A stretch of 64,000 nucleotides of DNA, taken from NCBI GenBank assembly GCA_020635285.1, contig JACKAB010000006.1, positions 124,001-188,000 of the forward strand, read 5' to 3'. This DNA is from Ignavibacteriales bacterium. GTDB taxonomy: Bacteria > Bacteroidota > Ignavibacteria > Ignavibacteriales > Melioribacteraceae. Numbering within the stretch: the stretch's first letter is position 1; each line of letters opens with the position of its first letter. Made by a program: the position numbers and the translations under genes. This document shows, in pieces, positions 46,414 to 57,416 of this stretch. The notes under the pieces were generated by a model. The model ran no database searches. It was not told where the DNA came from and was given only the letters and a program-made list of their open reading frames with translations.

Positions 46414-48692
46414 TATGAAAAATTATATATTTTTTTTTTTGGTTGCAACACATTTTATCAATGCTCAGTCAACTGATAAATGTTTAGACTGCCATTCAGA
46501 TAAAACCTTAGCTTTTCAAAAAAAATAATACTCTATCTTTATTTGTAGATCAGGCCTCTTTTAATGGCTCTGTTCACGCTGATTTAGAATGCGTAGATTG
46601 TCATGCAAATTTTGATCCGGAAAACATTCCGCACAAATCCGGCGAGAATATTGCAAAAGTTGAATGTTCAGATTGCCATGATACTAATGAATTTTCAGAG
46701 AGTATTCATGGGATAAAAGAAGTTCAGTGTTTTGCTTGCCATACAAAGCACGAGATTAAAGACGCATCAAGCCTAAGAGAAATGGGTCCAAATTTATGTT
46801 TAACTTGTCACACTCAATCTTCAGTAAAAAGTTATACACAAAGTATCCATTTCGAAAAATATAAAGAAGGCAACGAATCATTGAGCTGTGAAGGTTGTCA
46901 CGGAGGATCAGCACATAAAATTAAAACTGCAGATCTTTCAGAGAAAGAACTTCATAACGTATGTGCACAATGTCATAATCAAGTTGTTGATATTTATGAA
47001 AAAAGTTTGCATGGAATAGCGCTAGCCAAAGGAAAAAATTTAGCTCCAAATTGTATAACATGTCATAACCAACATAATATATTAAGTAGCGAAAATCCAA
47101 AATCTAAAACTTATAAAATGAACGTTCCACAACTTTGTGGAAACTGTCATAAAGACGGAACCAAAGTTTCAGAAATTAAAGATATTAATCAAAGACATGT
47201 TCTGGAAAATTATTCCGAATCTATTCATGGAGATGGATTATTCAAGAGAGGATTAATTGTTACTGCGGTTTGCAACGACTGCCATACCTCTCATAACATT
47301 CTTCCTCACCAAGATCCAAATTCATCAATCAATAGAAATAACATTGCATCAACATGTAGTCAATGTCATGCCCAAATTGAAGCTGTGCACGTTAAAGTTA
47401 TTGAAGGAAAATTGTGGGAGCAAGAGCCACATAAAATTCCAGCATGTATTGATTGTCATCAACCTCACATAATTAGAAGAGTAGTATATGAAGAAAAATA
47501 TACTGATAATTATTGTATGACATGCCATTTAAATGAGAATTTGACCAAAACTGTAAATGGTAAAAAGATTTCTCTTTTGTTGATTATGAGGCTTTTAAAA
47601 GTTCTGCACATAAAGATAACTCTTGTATAAAATGCCATACAAATATCAATATATCCAATAATCCAATATGTTTAGACAGTGGTCCTGTTGATTGTGCATC
47701 ATGTCATGCAGAACAAGTTTCTGATTACCAAAAAGTTACCATGGTAAATTATATGCTGAAAAAATAAAGACGCTCCATATTGTTCAGATTGTCATGGCAA
47801 ACACGATGTCAAATTAAAATCAGATGTAACTTCCAAAACATTTAGAAAAAATATCCCAAGTTTGTGTGCAGATTGTCACGGCGAGGGAAATAAAGCAGCT
47901 CTAAGATATAAAGGAAAGGAACACGATATTGTAAAAAGCTATAACATGAGTATACATGGAAAAGGTTTAACAGAAAGTGGTTTAATTGTTACAGCAGTCT
48001 GTGTTGATTGCCATACCAGTCATTTAGAATTGCCAATTACGGATTCGCTTTCATCAATCAATCCTAAAAATATTGCAAAAACTTGTGCAAAATGCCATTA
48101 TGGAATTTATGAAAAATTTCAAAAAAGTGTTCATAGTCCTGATATAACTAAAACGGATAAAAAATTACCAACTTGTTATGATTGCCATAAATCTCATTCA
48201 ATCGAGAGAGTTGAAAGAAGTGATTTTAGGCAAGGAATAATTGAGCAGTGTGGAACTTGTCATGAAGAAGTTACAAAAACTTATTTTGAAACACTTCATG
48301 GTAAAGTTTCAAGACTGGGAGAAGCCGGCGCAGCAAAATGTTATGATTGTCATGGTTCGCACAATATTCTAAAACCAGAGGATCCAAATTCAACCTTAAG
48401 TAGAAAAAATGTTGTTGAAACTTGTAGAACTTGTCATCCAAATTCAAATCATAAATTTGTTGGGTATTTCACACATGCTACACATCATGATTCTGAAAAG
48501 TATCCGTATCTATTTTACACTTTTTGGGCAATGACAATTTTATTAGTTGGTACATTTACGTTCTTGGTTTACATACGCTGCTTTGGTTTCCACGAGCACT
48601 TCGTGAAAAAAAAAAAAAATGATGAAAAAAGAAAAAGAAGACTAATTTTTACCATAGGGCTTTCAAAAAAAAAAGAGAGAAATTTAATTTGA
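46414..48692 (+). CDS. 23-heme cytochrome c, CbcL-like c domain (several frameshifts)
   Basis: Starts at ATG 46414 with a signal peptide ending THFINAQS. I count 23 CXXCH motifs across the joined frames (four before 46782, nine in 46782-47630, three between 47600 and 47800, seven from 47862). Repeated units of the type CHTSHNILPHQDPNSSINR show internal duplication. The end has a TM helix (LFYTFWAMTILLVGTFTFL). Frame changes near 46525, 47575, 47755 and 48565 lie mostly in A/T runs. In CbcL-type proteins this part faces the periplasm and receives electrons from the following cytochrome b; the two may be one polypeptide. Confidence 0.85.
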
Positions 48693-49544
48693 ATATAAAT
48701 GAAAACACAACTAAAAATGGAGAGGCAAAACAATATCAACGTTTTGCTCCTTTCTTACGATTCACTCACCTTTTAATTATTATCAGCTTTATTTCCTTGG
48801 CCGCAACTGGTATGATTATTAAGTTTTCGGACGTTGGTATTTTCAAACATTTTCTGCTTTGTTGGGTGGCTATAAAGTTACTGGATTTATTCATAGAGTA
48901 GGTGCAATAATTACATTTATATACTTCGGAATGCACATTTACTTTTTGTTTAAAAAACGAAAGGAAAAATCAGCAAGGCACTTATTTTCGGGTGAAAACT
49001 CAATGATGTTCAATAAAAGAGATATAAAAGAATTTATTGAAACAATAAAGTGGTTTGTGGGCAAGGGTCCAAGACCTGAATATGGAAGATGGACATATTG
49101 GGAAAAATTTGATTACTTCGCAGTTTTTGGGGCGTTGCCGTTATTGGATTTAGCGGACTAATATTATGGTTCCCAGAGTTTTTTACAAGCCTTGGCTTAC
49201 CTGGTTGGTTTATTAATATTGCTACAATAATACATAGTGATGAAGCACTTTTGGCCGTTGGTTTCATTTTTACAGTTCACTTCTTTAACACACATTTCAG
49301 ACCTGATAAATTCCCTATTGACTTAACAATTTTTACGGGCAGTATGTCTTTAGAAGAATTAAAGGAAGACCGACCAAGACAATACAATGCCTTAATAGGA
49401 ACTTCTGAACTTGATGAAAGAATGGTTGATCCCCCACCTGCATGGTTAGTTAAAGCAGCAAAAATATTTGGATTTACCGCATTAACTATAGGATTAATCA
49501 TAATTGTAATGATTATTTATTCAATGATTTTTCTTTATAAATAA
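48689..49544 (+). CDS. Cytochrome b (DUF4405/b561-like) part of CbcL-like complex 1 (frameshifts)
   Basis: Four-helix diheme cytochrome b of the HydC/CbcL type: FAPFLRFTHLLIIISFISLA (first heme His), YKVTGFIHRVGAIITFIYFG, YWEKFDYFAVF, then, after a frame change near 49135, GLILWFPEFFTSLGLPGWFI, IHSDEALLAVGFIFTVHFFN and HFRPDKFPIDLTIFTGSM. Oxidises menaquinol and passes electrons to the multiheme domain. The frame is open upstream of the TTG at 48689 and there is only a weak Shine-Dalgarno, so fusion to the preceding cytochrome, as in Geobacter CbcL, is likely. Frame changes near 48860 and 49135. Confidence 0.82.
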
Positions 49545-49594
49545 TAATGTATTCTTAGAGATAAATAATTGTTTATTTTATTTGATTTTCAGAT

Positions 49595-49623
49595 TTGACA
49601 AAGTAGTAATTTCTTAATATCTT
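49595..49623 (+). promoter_or_regulatory. Promoter of CbcL-like cytochrome 2
   Basis: TTGACA, 17-bp spacer, TATCTT, about 70 bp before ATG 49695. Same layout as at 46320. Confidence 0.5.
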
Positions 49624-49694
49624 AGAATAAGATATTCTACTCTTTTAAGTAAATTCTAAATTATTTTTTTTTAATCACTATTTAATGTTGGATT

Positions 49695-52164
49695 ATGAAA
49701 CAATTCTTTTTTTTATTGATGCTTATTTCTTCATCAATTCTTTTTGCTCAAGATAATTCAGATTGCTTTGATTGCCACAATGATGAATCCCTTACTGGTT
49801 TCAGAAATGATAAAGAAGTTTCCTTTTTTGTAAATGAAAATAAATTTGCCATATCTGCTCATAGCAAAGTTAAATGTATAGAATGTCACTCCAACTTTGA
49901 TCCAGAAAACATTCCACATAAGGAAGGCAAAAATATTTATAAAGTTGATTGTGCCAAATGCCATAAAACAATTTCTGAACAAACTAGTACAGATATTCAT
50001 CATAGATTAAAAGAACAAGGCAGCGATAAAAGAATTCCAGATTGCATCACTTGTCATTCTTACCATTATGTAACTCCAATAAAAACCATTTCAGAGAAAA
50101 CAAAATTCTATTGTACAGATTGTCATAAATCAGGCAAGAATGCTGAAGGATTTCATAAAAAAGTTTTTGTAAGCAATTCAGCTTGTGCAGATTGCCATGA
50201 TGATGTTGAAGATCTTTCCACAAAGTTAGCGAAGTCTGTGCATACTAAAGTTGCCTGTGCAGATTGTCACACTTTTGCGGCTGCAAATTTAGAGGATCAT
50301 GAAGACGATGCCGATTTAGCAAGGCAAACATCATGTGAAACTTGCCATAAAACTATTTTTGAGGAACATTCTAAAAGCATTCATGGACTTAAACTTGCTG
50401 AAGGCATTACCGATGCAGCAAACTGTTCAAGTTGCCACGGATCACATGAAATTGTAAAAGTAACAGATCCTCAAAGTCCTGTTAGTCCAAAAAATTTAGC
50501 GGAAACTTGCGGAAACTGTCACGATGATCCTGCTTTTGAAGAAAAATTTGAAATGAGTGTTGTTCGGCCCGGGAAAATGTATACTCAGTCGGTTCATGGT
50601 AAACATGTTGCTGCAGGTGATAAAAATGCTCCAAATTGTACAAGTTGCCATGGGGTTCATGATATTAAAAATAGAGTACAAGAAGGATCAAAAATTTCAG
50701 CAATAAACCTTCCAAACACCTGTGAAAATTGTCATAAAAAGGAAGTTGAAGATTATAAAAATTCTATTCACTGGTTTAGGGTTCAGCGCGGAATTAAAGA
50801 TGCACCAGTGTGTAATGATTGTCACAATGAACATAGCATCGAAGAGATAACCGATCAAGGACGTGAGGCAAACAGACTTAAAATGCAAAAAGAAACTTGC
50901 ATTGGCTGTCATGAAAATTCAAGAGTCGCTAATAAATATGGTAAAGATGGAAATCAAGTCGAAGAGTATTTAAATAGTTACCACGGTTTGGCTGCTATGC
51001 GAGGTGATAAAGATGCTGCATTATGTATTGATTGCCACAATGTTCATAGCATACTTCCAAGTAAAAATTTGCAAGCATCAACAAATGCAATTAATGTGAC
51101 AAAAACCTGCCAGCGATGCCATAAAGATGCGACTGAAATTTTTAGTAAAAGTTATTCACATAAATCTGATTCAGAAAGTGCAAGAGTAGTTGAGAATTTT
51201 GTTAGTAATATATATTTCTGGTTAATCATTGCGGTAATCGGTGGAATGTTTGTTCACAACCTTCTAATATTTTTATTTGAAACCAGGAAGAAAAAGAAGA
51301 AAAGAAAAGAATGCTATAACAATGCCTCGCTTTACAAAAAAATGAAGTTATTCAGCATATTCTTTTAGCTCTTTCTTTTATTGTACTTGCCATAACTGGA
51401 TTTGCTCTAAAATACCCAAGTAGTTTTTGGGCAGAAGGATTGCACTTTCTTGGTATGTCTGAAACAGTAAGACAAAATACACATAGAGTTTCAGCTGTAA
51501 TAATGATCGTTCTTAGTTTATATCATGTTTTCTATCTAGCATTTACAACGAGAGGAAGAGACGTCTTAAAGGAATTACTTCCATCATTTAAAGATATAAC
51601 TGATGTACGAGATAACATTAGTTATTATTTACGCCTTACGAAAAAACATCCTGAGTTTGAGCGATATGACTATGCAGAAAAAGCAGAATATTGGGCGTTA
51701 ATTTGGGGAACATTTGTTATGGCATTAACTGGACTAATTTTATGGTTCCCAACAATGGTTGGCGATTGGGCTCCGGTTTGGTTAATTAAAGTAAGCGAAA
51801 CAATTCACTTTATGGAAGCCATTCTGGCAACTCTAGCAATAATTGTTTGGCATTGGTTTTTTGTTATTTATCGTCCATCAGAATACCCAATGAATTTTAC
51901 TTGGACTGATGGACAAATGACTTTAGAGCATTATAGACATCATCATGAAGCACATTTCAGAAGAATCATTTTAGAATGGTTTGAATTTAATTCTGATAAA
52001 CACCCAAGGAAAAAAATTAACAAATTATACAAAACTTTTTGCTGATACTCTTGAGAAAATGGATTTAACCTTGAAAATATTATTCAAGGGAATTGAACAA
52101 AGACCTTGAATTAAGGCAATGGTATGAAGAAGAAACTGAAAAGATTAATAACAAGTTTGCATAA
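49695..52164 (+). CDS. CbcL-like fused multiheme c (16 hemes)/cytochrome b quinol oxidoreductase (frameshifts)
   Basis: Signal peptide ending SSILFAQ, 16 CXXCH motifs over ~500 residues, a TM helix (NIYFWLIIAVIGGMFVHNLL), a basic linker, then a cytochrome b domain: HILLALSFIVLAITGFALKY, RVSAVIMIVLSLYHVFYLAF, WGTFVMALTGLILWFPTMVG, IHFMEAILATLAIIVWHWFF and YRPSEYPMNFTWTDGQMT. The c frame ends at 51368, but restoring single bases near 51310 and 51345 gives KNAITMPRFTKNEVIQ linking directly into the b domain. The tail (LELRQWYEEETEKINN) ends at 52164 after further T/A-run shifts near 52040 and 52105. Architecture equals Geobacter CbcL, used for low-potential extracellular electron transfer. Confidence 0.85.
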
Positions 52165-52294
52165 AATTTAAGATTGGATTTTTTTAAAATAATATTTGAA
52201 TATGCTTAGAATTAAGAGTTATTGATTTTGAAGGATAATTAATATTATCAGTTTTTATTTTTTTTTTTATTCACTCACTAACGGAGTAATACGA

Positions 52295-53796
52295 ATGAAA
52301 ATAAAACTACCTTCTTCTGCATATAATTGGGTTTCATTGATTGGCGCTGTTATTGCACTAGTCAGCCTTTTCATGATTGTTTTCCTTTTTTGCGATTTCC
52401 TTCTTTTTTGATCGTGGTGGTTCCTATTTAGGATTAGTTATATATATTCTACTTCCTGGTTTTCTAGTGATTGGGCTAATTCTTATTCCCATCGGAATGT
52501 TATTAAATTTCAATAAAAGTAAAGGAAAAGAAAAAAAATTACCATACATAGATTTAAATCAAGTTGCTCATCGAAATGCATTTTTAATATTTATAACCGG
52601 CACTATTATTTTTCTCTTCATCTCCGCCATGGGGAGTTACGAAGCTTTTCATTACACTGAATCAACTGAATTTTGCGGAACACTTTGCCATTCTGTTATG
52701 AAACCGGAATATGTTGCATATCAAAATTCTGCACATGCAAGAGTAAGATGCGTAGAATGTCATGTTGGAGAAGGAGCAGATTGGTATGTAAAATCAAAAA
52801 TGTCAGGTTTATATCAGGTTTATGCAGTTCTTGCAAATGTTTATCCTAAACCAATACCAACTCCAATAAGCAATCTTCGTCCCGCAAGAGAAACATGTGA
52901 ACAGTGTCATTGGCCTCAAAAATTTTACGCAAGAAAAATCCGTTTAGAAAAACATTTCTTATCAGATAAAGAAAATTCAGAGTGGGATATTTCTTTGATG
53001 ATGAAGATAGGTGCATCACATAGTGCTAGTAGGCTTGAGGAAGGCATTCACTGGCATATATTAATCCGGATGTGAAAATAGAATTTGTTTCACTTGATGA
53101 TAAAGAACAAGAAATTCCATGGGTTAGATATACAAATAAAAAAAACTGGTATAGAGAATACATATATTGAAGAAAATATGAAGTTTTCTGTTGATATGTT
53201 AGATTCAATGACCATTCGAACTATGGACTGTATTGATTGTCATAACAGACCGTCTCATGTTTATAATCCTCCAGCTTTTTTTGTCAACAACGCTCTATCC
53301 AGCGGTGATATTCCAACAGAACTACCTGAAATAAAGAGCCTTAGTATGGAAATATGTGATGAGAAATTTACCTCCACCGATTCTGCTATGAACTATATTG
53401 AAAATACTATTAATGAGTTTTTACAAAGAGAATTATCCAGACATTGTTGATACCAATTCTGCACTGATAACTCAAGCAATAACAGGACTTCAAAAAGAAT
53501 ATAAAAAAAATCTTTTCCCGGAAATGGCTGTTAGATGGGATGCTTACCCTAATAATATTGGCCATCTGGAATTTAAAGGTTGTTTCCGATGCCATTCAGA
53601 TACGCATGAGAGCAACGAAGGAAAAATAATATCAAAGGACTGTAATTTATGTCATACAATTTCTGCACAAGGACCAATTAACAATTTGGAAATTGCAAGT
53701 TACAATGAATCACTTGAATTTAAGCATCCAGAGGATATTGATGAAGAATGGAAAGAAGGATTTTGCATTGATTGCCATACAGGTTTGAATCCTTAA
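52295..53796 (+). pseudogene. ImcH-like seven-heme NapC/NirT-family quinol oxidase (four frameshifts)
   Basis: ATG 52295 with GGAG upstream. Two N-terminal TM helices (YNWVSLIGAVIALVSLFMIV, then VIYILLPGFLVIGLILIPIG), a third helix (AFLIFITGTIIFLFISAMGS), and heme motifs CGTLCH (CX3CH with following Met), CVECH, CEQCH, CIDCH, CFRCH, CNLCH and CIDCH, seven in all. Segments such as ARVRCVECHVGEGADWYVKS and PIPTPISNLRPARETCEQCH match inner-membrane cytochrome ImcH of Geobacter, which oxidises menaquinol for higher-potential acceptors. Single-base breaks near 52388, 53055, 53140 and 53420 are all in short runs; the protein is otherwise complete (~500 residues). Confidence 0.85.
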
Positions 53797-53906
53797 TTTT
53801 TGAATTTAATTATAGAAATATTTATTAAAATAATTTTACAACTAAAATGTTCGTTTTTCAAAAAAAAATCCAATTCATTTTTATTAACAACTTCAAGGAG
53901 GTAGCA

Positions 53907-54437
53907 GTGCAAAAATTTTCATATTTATTTGTAATATTTATTGCTTTTTCATTTACCGTAAATGCACAAAATCAGTTTGTCGGCGTTAAAACATGCGGTA
54001 TGTGCCATAAAAAAGCTGATACAGGCAATCAATTAAAAATTTGGGAAGAAAGCGCTCACGCGAATGCGTTTAAAACACTTCAAACAGAAGCGGCTGATAA
54101 AATTGCAGGCGGTAAAGCTGCTGAAGATCCAAAATGTCTAAAATGTCATGTCTCTGGTCACGGAGTTGATGCTTCATTATTAAGCAGTAAATTTATCATT
54201 GAAGATGGTGTTCAATGTGAAACTTGTCATGGTGCGGGCTCAGCTTACAAATCTAAAAAAAATTATGGAGGATCATGCAAAATCAGTTGAAGCTGGGATG
54301 ACAGCTTATGCTGATGAAGCTGCAATTGAAAAACAATGTAGAACTTGTCATAATTCAGAAAGTCCAACTTTTAAAGAGTTTAGTTTTTTTAAGAAATGTG
54401 GGATAAAATTAAACATCCGGTTCCTGCAAAAGGCTAA
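53907..54437 (+). CDS. Periplasmic tetraheme cytochrome c554-like protein 1 (frameshifts)
   Basis: GTG start with AAGGAGG 6 bp upstream. Signal peptide ending TVNAQ, then CGMCH, CLKCH, CETCH and CRTCH, four hemes. Segments KIWEESAHANAFKTL, EDPKCLKCHVSGHG and DGVQCETCHGAGSAY are typical of the cytochrome c554 family. An A8 run near 54260 has one base too many and another shift near 54385 is needed to reach MWDKIKHPVPAKG at 54437. Length about 175. Close paralog of the gene at 55563. Likely shuttles electrons from the CbcL/ImcH-like proteins across the periplasm. Confidence 0.88.
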
Positions 54438-54466
54438 AAGATTTTTTCACTCATTCAAAAAAAAAA

Positions 54467-54492
54467 GCTGCTAATTTTAGCAGCCTTTCATG
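54467..54492. terminator. Terminator between convergent cytochrome and FMN-binding genes
   Basis: GCTGCTAA-TT-TTAGCAGC with A10 upstream and CTTTC downstream. Works in either direction. Confidence 0.65.
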
Positions 54493-54517
54493 AAGATACA
54501 AAAAATTCTATTAATAT

Positions 54518-55198
54518 TTATTTAACTCTTGCCTGTTCTAATGCTCTTGCAACCGCTAATTCTATTGCACTTGAAGCCATTGTGGCATCAGTAATAACAT
54601 CAGCATCTAATGATTGTTTTTCTAAAATCTGAGCAGGGATTTTAGTTTTTGCTTCATTAACTTGTGGACCATATTTTTTATGATCAACACTTTGGTTATA
54701 AGTTACAACTTTAATATCATCAATTTTATCAGCAGAAACTGTTACTTCAACTTCAATTTTACCATCATGTTCTTTATCTTCCTTCCCATTGCGGAACCTT
54801 TGTAAGTTCCTGGAGTATATTTTTTGGCAACTGCTTGCTGTAAAGCTTTTGCAACAGCTAATTCTATTGCAGTTGTTGCCATAGTTGCATCAGTAACTAC
54901 ATCAGCATCTAATTTTTGTTTTTCTAAAATCTGAGCAGGGTTTTTAGTTTTAGCTTCATTCACTGGAGTGCCATATTTTTTATGATCGACACTTTGATTA
55001 TATGTTACAACTTTAATGTCATCAATTTTATCAGCAGAAACTGTTACTTCAACTTCAACCAAACCATTATGCTCTTTATCACTTCTTCCATAAGCTGAAC
55101 CCTTATAAGTTCCAGGAGTATATTGTGCAAACATTTCGGTTGTTGCAACTAATAAAATTAAAAATGTAATTGAATATGCAGCAAAAGATTTTTTTCAT
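54518..55198 (-). CDS. Secreted protein with two tandem FMN-binding domains (frameshifts)
   Basis: ATG 55198 begins a signal peptide (after removing one A: MKKSFAAYSITFLILLVATT, then EMFAQ). Two FMN_bind domains follow, each starting YTPGTYKGSA and containing VEVEVTVSADKIDDIKVVTY and the motif D-V-[VI]-T-D-A-T-M-A-[TS], which fits the ApbE flavinylation pattern Dxx(s/t)gAT with Asp for Gly. Thr in each copy would carry covalent FMN. A base is missing near 54785 at the start of copy 2. The copies are ~90 percent alike at nucleotide level, 302 bp apart. Probable extracytoplasmic flavin electron carrier of the neighbouring respiratory chain. Confidence 0.82.
54520..55130. repeat. Tandem 302-bp repeat inside the FMN-binding gene
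   Basis: For example CATCAGCATCTAATGATTG at 54598 recurs with few changes at 54900, and the flanking sequence keeps the same order. It encodes the two FMN_bind domains and indicates a recent internal duplication. Confidence 0.8.
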
Positions 55199-55562
55199 TT
55201 TTTCCTCGTTTTTTTGTTCAATATTAAAAGCTAATACTATCGAAAAACAATTTCAATAGTTACTAAATAATAAATTTATTTACATAATAAAATACATGTT
55301 TTTATTTTACTATATTTATAAAAATATGTTCCGAAATTTAAACATTTTTTTTTATATTTCACTTAAGATATTAATATCTTTTTTTTCATATATTTAGTTT
55401 GAGATTACATTTATTTGAAAACAAAGTGTTAATGCAAATTGATACTTGACGTAATATTATAATTAAACATTTTAAGTATTAATTTAAATTTTTGTGTTTT
55501 TATGTTTTTGTCTTTTTTTGAGAGTAAATAAAGATTTTTCTTCCAAATATAATGGAGGTATC
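55199..55562. other. Gene-free AT-rich region between divergent genes
   Basis: It separates the FMN-binding gene (minus) from cytochrome c554-like 2 (plus). A TTGACG at 55446-55451 with an AT-rich -10 region (ATTTTAA) about 18 bp on is a weak promoter candidate. AAATGGAGG (55551-55557) is the Shine-Dalgarno of the next gene. I see no ORF, repeat or strong hairpin. Confidence 0.5.
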
Positions 55563-56132
55563 ATGAAACATAAATTCCTTCACACAGTTGAATTATTAGT
55601 ATTGATATTTTTTTTCTCTAACATAAGTATTTTAGCCGATGATACACCAAAGTTCAATTACATTGGCGTTGAGGCTTGCGGCAAATGTCATAAGTCTGAA
55701 AATCAAGGCAAGCAGCTTTCAATTTGGAAAGAAAGTATTCATTCAAATGCATACATTACCTTGCTGGGAGCTGAAGCTGCTAACGTTGCAAAAGAACTGG
55801 GTTATGAAAAAGCCCCAAATGAGTTGAGCGAATGTTTGGTCTGCCATGCTAGCGGATATGAAGTTGATGCAGACAGATTGGAAGCCGGTTTCAAAATTGA
55901 AGACGGAGTTCAATGCGAAACTTGTCATGGAGCAGGTTCAGGTTATAAAAGTATTAAAATTATGAAAGATAAAAAGCTTGCAATTCAAAATGGTTTGGTA
56001 AATGTTTTTGAAAATACATCTGAATATTGCCAAACTTGCCATAATCCAGATAGTCCTACTTTTTCCGGATTTGATTTTGAAAAAATGTGGGCAAAAGTTG
56101 AACATTATATACCAGTAACGAAAAAAGAGTAA
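55563..56132 (+). CDS. Periplasmic tetraheme cytochrome c554-like protein 2
   Basis: 189 residues, signal peptide ending SILAD, four CXXCH motifs (CGKCH, CLVCH, CETCH, CQTCH). Shares IWKESIHSNAY, EDGVQCETCHGAGSGYKS and MWAKVEHYIPV with the paralog at 53907. GGAGG 5 bp before the ATG; I reject the upstream opening at 55494. It is the first gene of a four-gene operon with the barrel, 14-heme cytochrome and 7-heme lipoprotein, so it is the likely periplasmic partner of an outer-membrane electron conduit. Confidence 0.92.
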   Translation: MKHKFLHTVELLVLIFFFSNISILADDTPKFNYIGVEACGKCHKSENQGKQLSIWKESIHSNAYITLLGAEAANVAKELGYEKAPNELSECLVCHASGYEVDADRLEAGFKIEDGVQCETCHGAGSGYKSIKIMKDKKLAIQNGLVNVFENTSEYCQTCHNPDSPTFSGFDFEKMWAKVEHYIPVTKKE

Positions 56133-56135
56133 TTC

Positions 56136-57416
56136 ATGAAATCAAAAAAACTTTTCTTTACTGCTTTTTCATTAATGATTTTTACCGGAAGTCTGTTTGC
56201 ACAAAATGTTAACGGACGAATTTCATCTTCGGTATATGCTTTTGAAAGAGCTCAATCAGTTGATAATTCCGATATGTTTCTTAGGGGGTACGAATCATTA
56301 ACACTAAACATTAATGAAGGAAAATACGCTCTAAGAACGCGTTTGAATTTTGAGACTAATTTTGGCAATGAACTCATAAGTGATCCAAGATTAAGATTTT
56401 ACAATCTTTATTTTGAAGCAAGAGACATTTATGACATTGCAACACTTAAATTGGGTAGACAACCAATCTTTAATCAAGTTGCAAGCGGTTTATTTGATGG
56501 AGCTAATTTGCAACTTAAGCTTAGCGATTTTTCTGTTAAGGGTTATTTTGGAGGAAACGTTCCAGCTTACCAAGAGCTCAAGTTTACAGATGATCTTCAA
56601 AATAACAATATCTTTGGCGGTGAAGTTGCGTATAAAGGTTTGGAAAATACAAAATTTACTCTTGGTTATGTTGATAAAAATTACAAACCTATCCCCTATG
56701 AAGCTCAAAGATTAGACATCAATCAAAATCCAATTACAGTATTAATTGAAAATGCTTCTAATCAATTCAGATATGGAACTTTGGGAGTTGATTATTATGG
56801 AGTTCTTGATGTAAACGCCAGAGTTAATTATGATTTTAACTTTCAAACATTATCTAAAGCTGAGTTTAGCGGACGTTACGCCCAAGTAAAAGATTTTGGA
56901 TTTAATCTTTATTATAACTACCGAGCTCCTCAAATAAGATATAACTCAATTTTTGCGGTTTTTAATTATGGGAACACTCATGAAATTGAAGGTGGAGTTG
57001 ATTATAAGATTAATAACGATTTTACTGTTTACGGAAAATTTGGTGATGTAGTTTACGAAGATGACAATTCACAAAGATTATCAATTGGGTTAAACTCTAA
57101 CTACGGAAGTTTTAATTTAAGAAAAACCTTTGGTTATGCAGGCGAATTATTATCAGCTTCAGTTTACACTGCTAAAACTTTTTACGAAGGACTAATTACC
57201 CCTTCTATTGGTTTAGCCTACACTAATTATAAACTCTCAAGTGAAAATGATGCAAACGACATTATTTCTGCTTTGGGCGGTGTAAATATTAGACCTTGGC
57301 GCATGTTGTCTTTTGATCTACAAGGTCAATATTCCGACAATAAAATTTACAAAAACGATTTAAGATTGTTCTTTAAAATAAACTATTGGTTCAATACAAA
57401 TTTAGACATACTATGA
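56136..57416 (+). CDS. Outer-membrane porin of a putative porin-cytochrome conduit
   Basis: 426 residues: signal peptide (MKSKKLFFTAFSLMIFTGSL, ending FAQ) then a long run of amphipathic strands with Tyr/Phe-rich turns (LRTRLNFETNFGNELISDPR, YNLYFEARDIYDIATLKLGR, FNLYYNYRAPQIRYNSIFAV). LKLGRQPIFNQ resembles porin-type barrel segments. Size suits 18-22 strands, enough to sheathe a multiheme wire as MtrB does, though I see no sequence likeness to MtrB itself. It begins 4 bp after the cytochrome stop and overlaps the next cytochrome's start (ATGA), so the three are translated together. Confidence 0.8.
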   Translation: MKSKKLFFTAFSLMIFTGSLFAQNVNGRISSSVYAFERAQSVDNSDMFLRGYESLTLNINEGKYALRTRLNFETNFGNELISDPRLRFYNLYFEARDIYDIATLKLGRQPIFNQVASGLFDGANLQLKLSDFSVKGYFGGNVPAYQELKFTDDLQNNNIFGGEVAYKGLENTKFTLGYVDKNYKPIPYEAQRLDINQNPITVLIENASNQFRYGTLGVDYYGVLDVNARVNYDFNFQTLSKAEFSGRYAQVKDFGFNLYYNYRAPQIRYNSIFAVFNYGNTHEIEGGVDYKINNDFTVYGKFGDVVYEDDNSQRLSIGLNSNYGSFNLRKTFGYAGELLSASVYTAKTFYEGLITPSIGLAYTNYKLSSENDANDIISALGGVNIRPWRMLSFDLQGQYSDNKIYKNDLRLFFKINYWFNTNLDIL

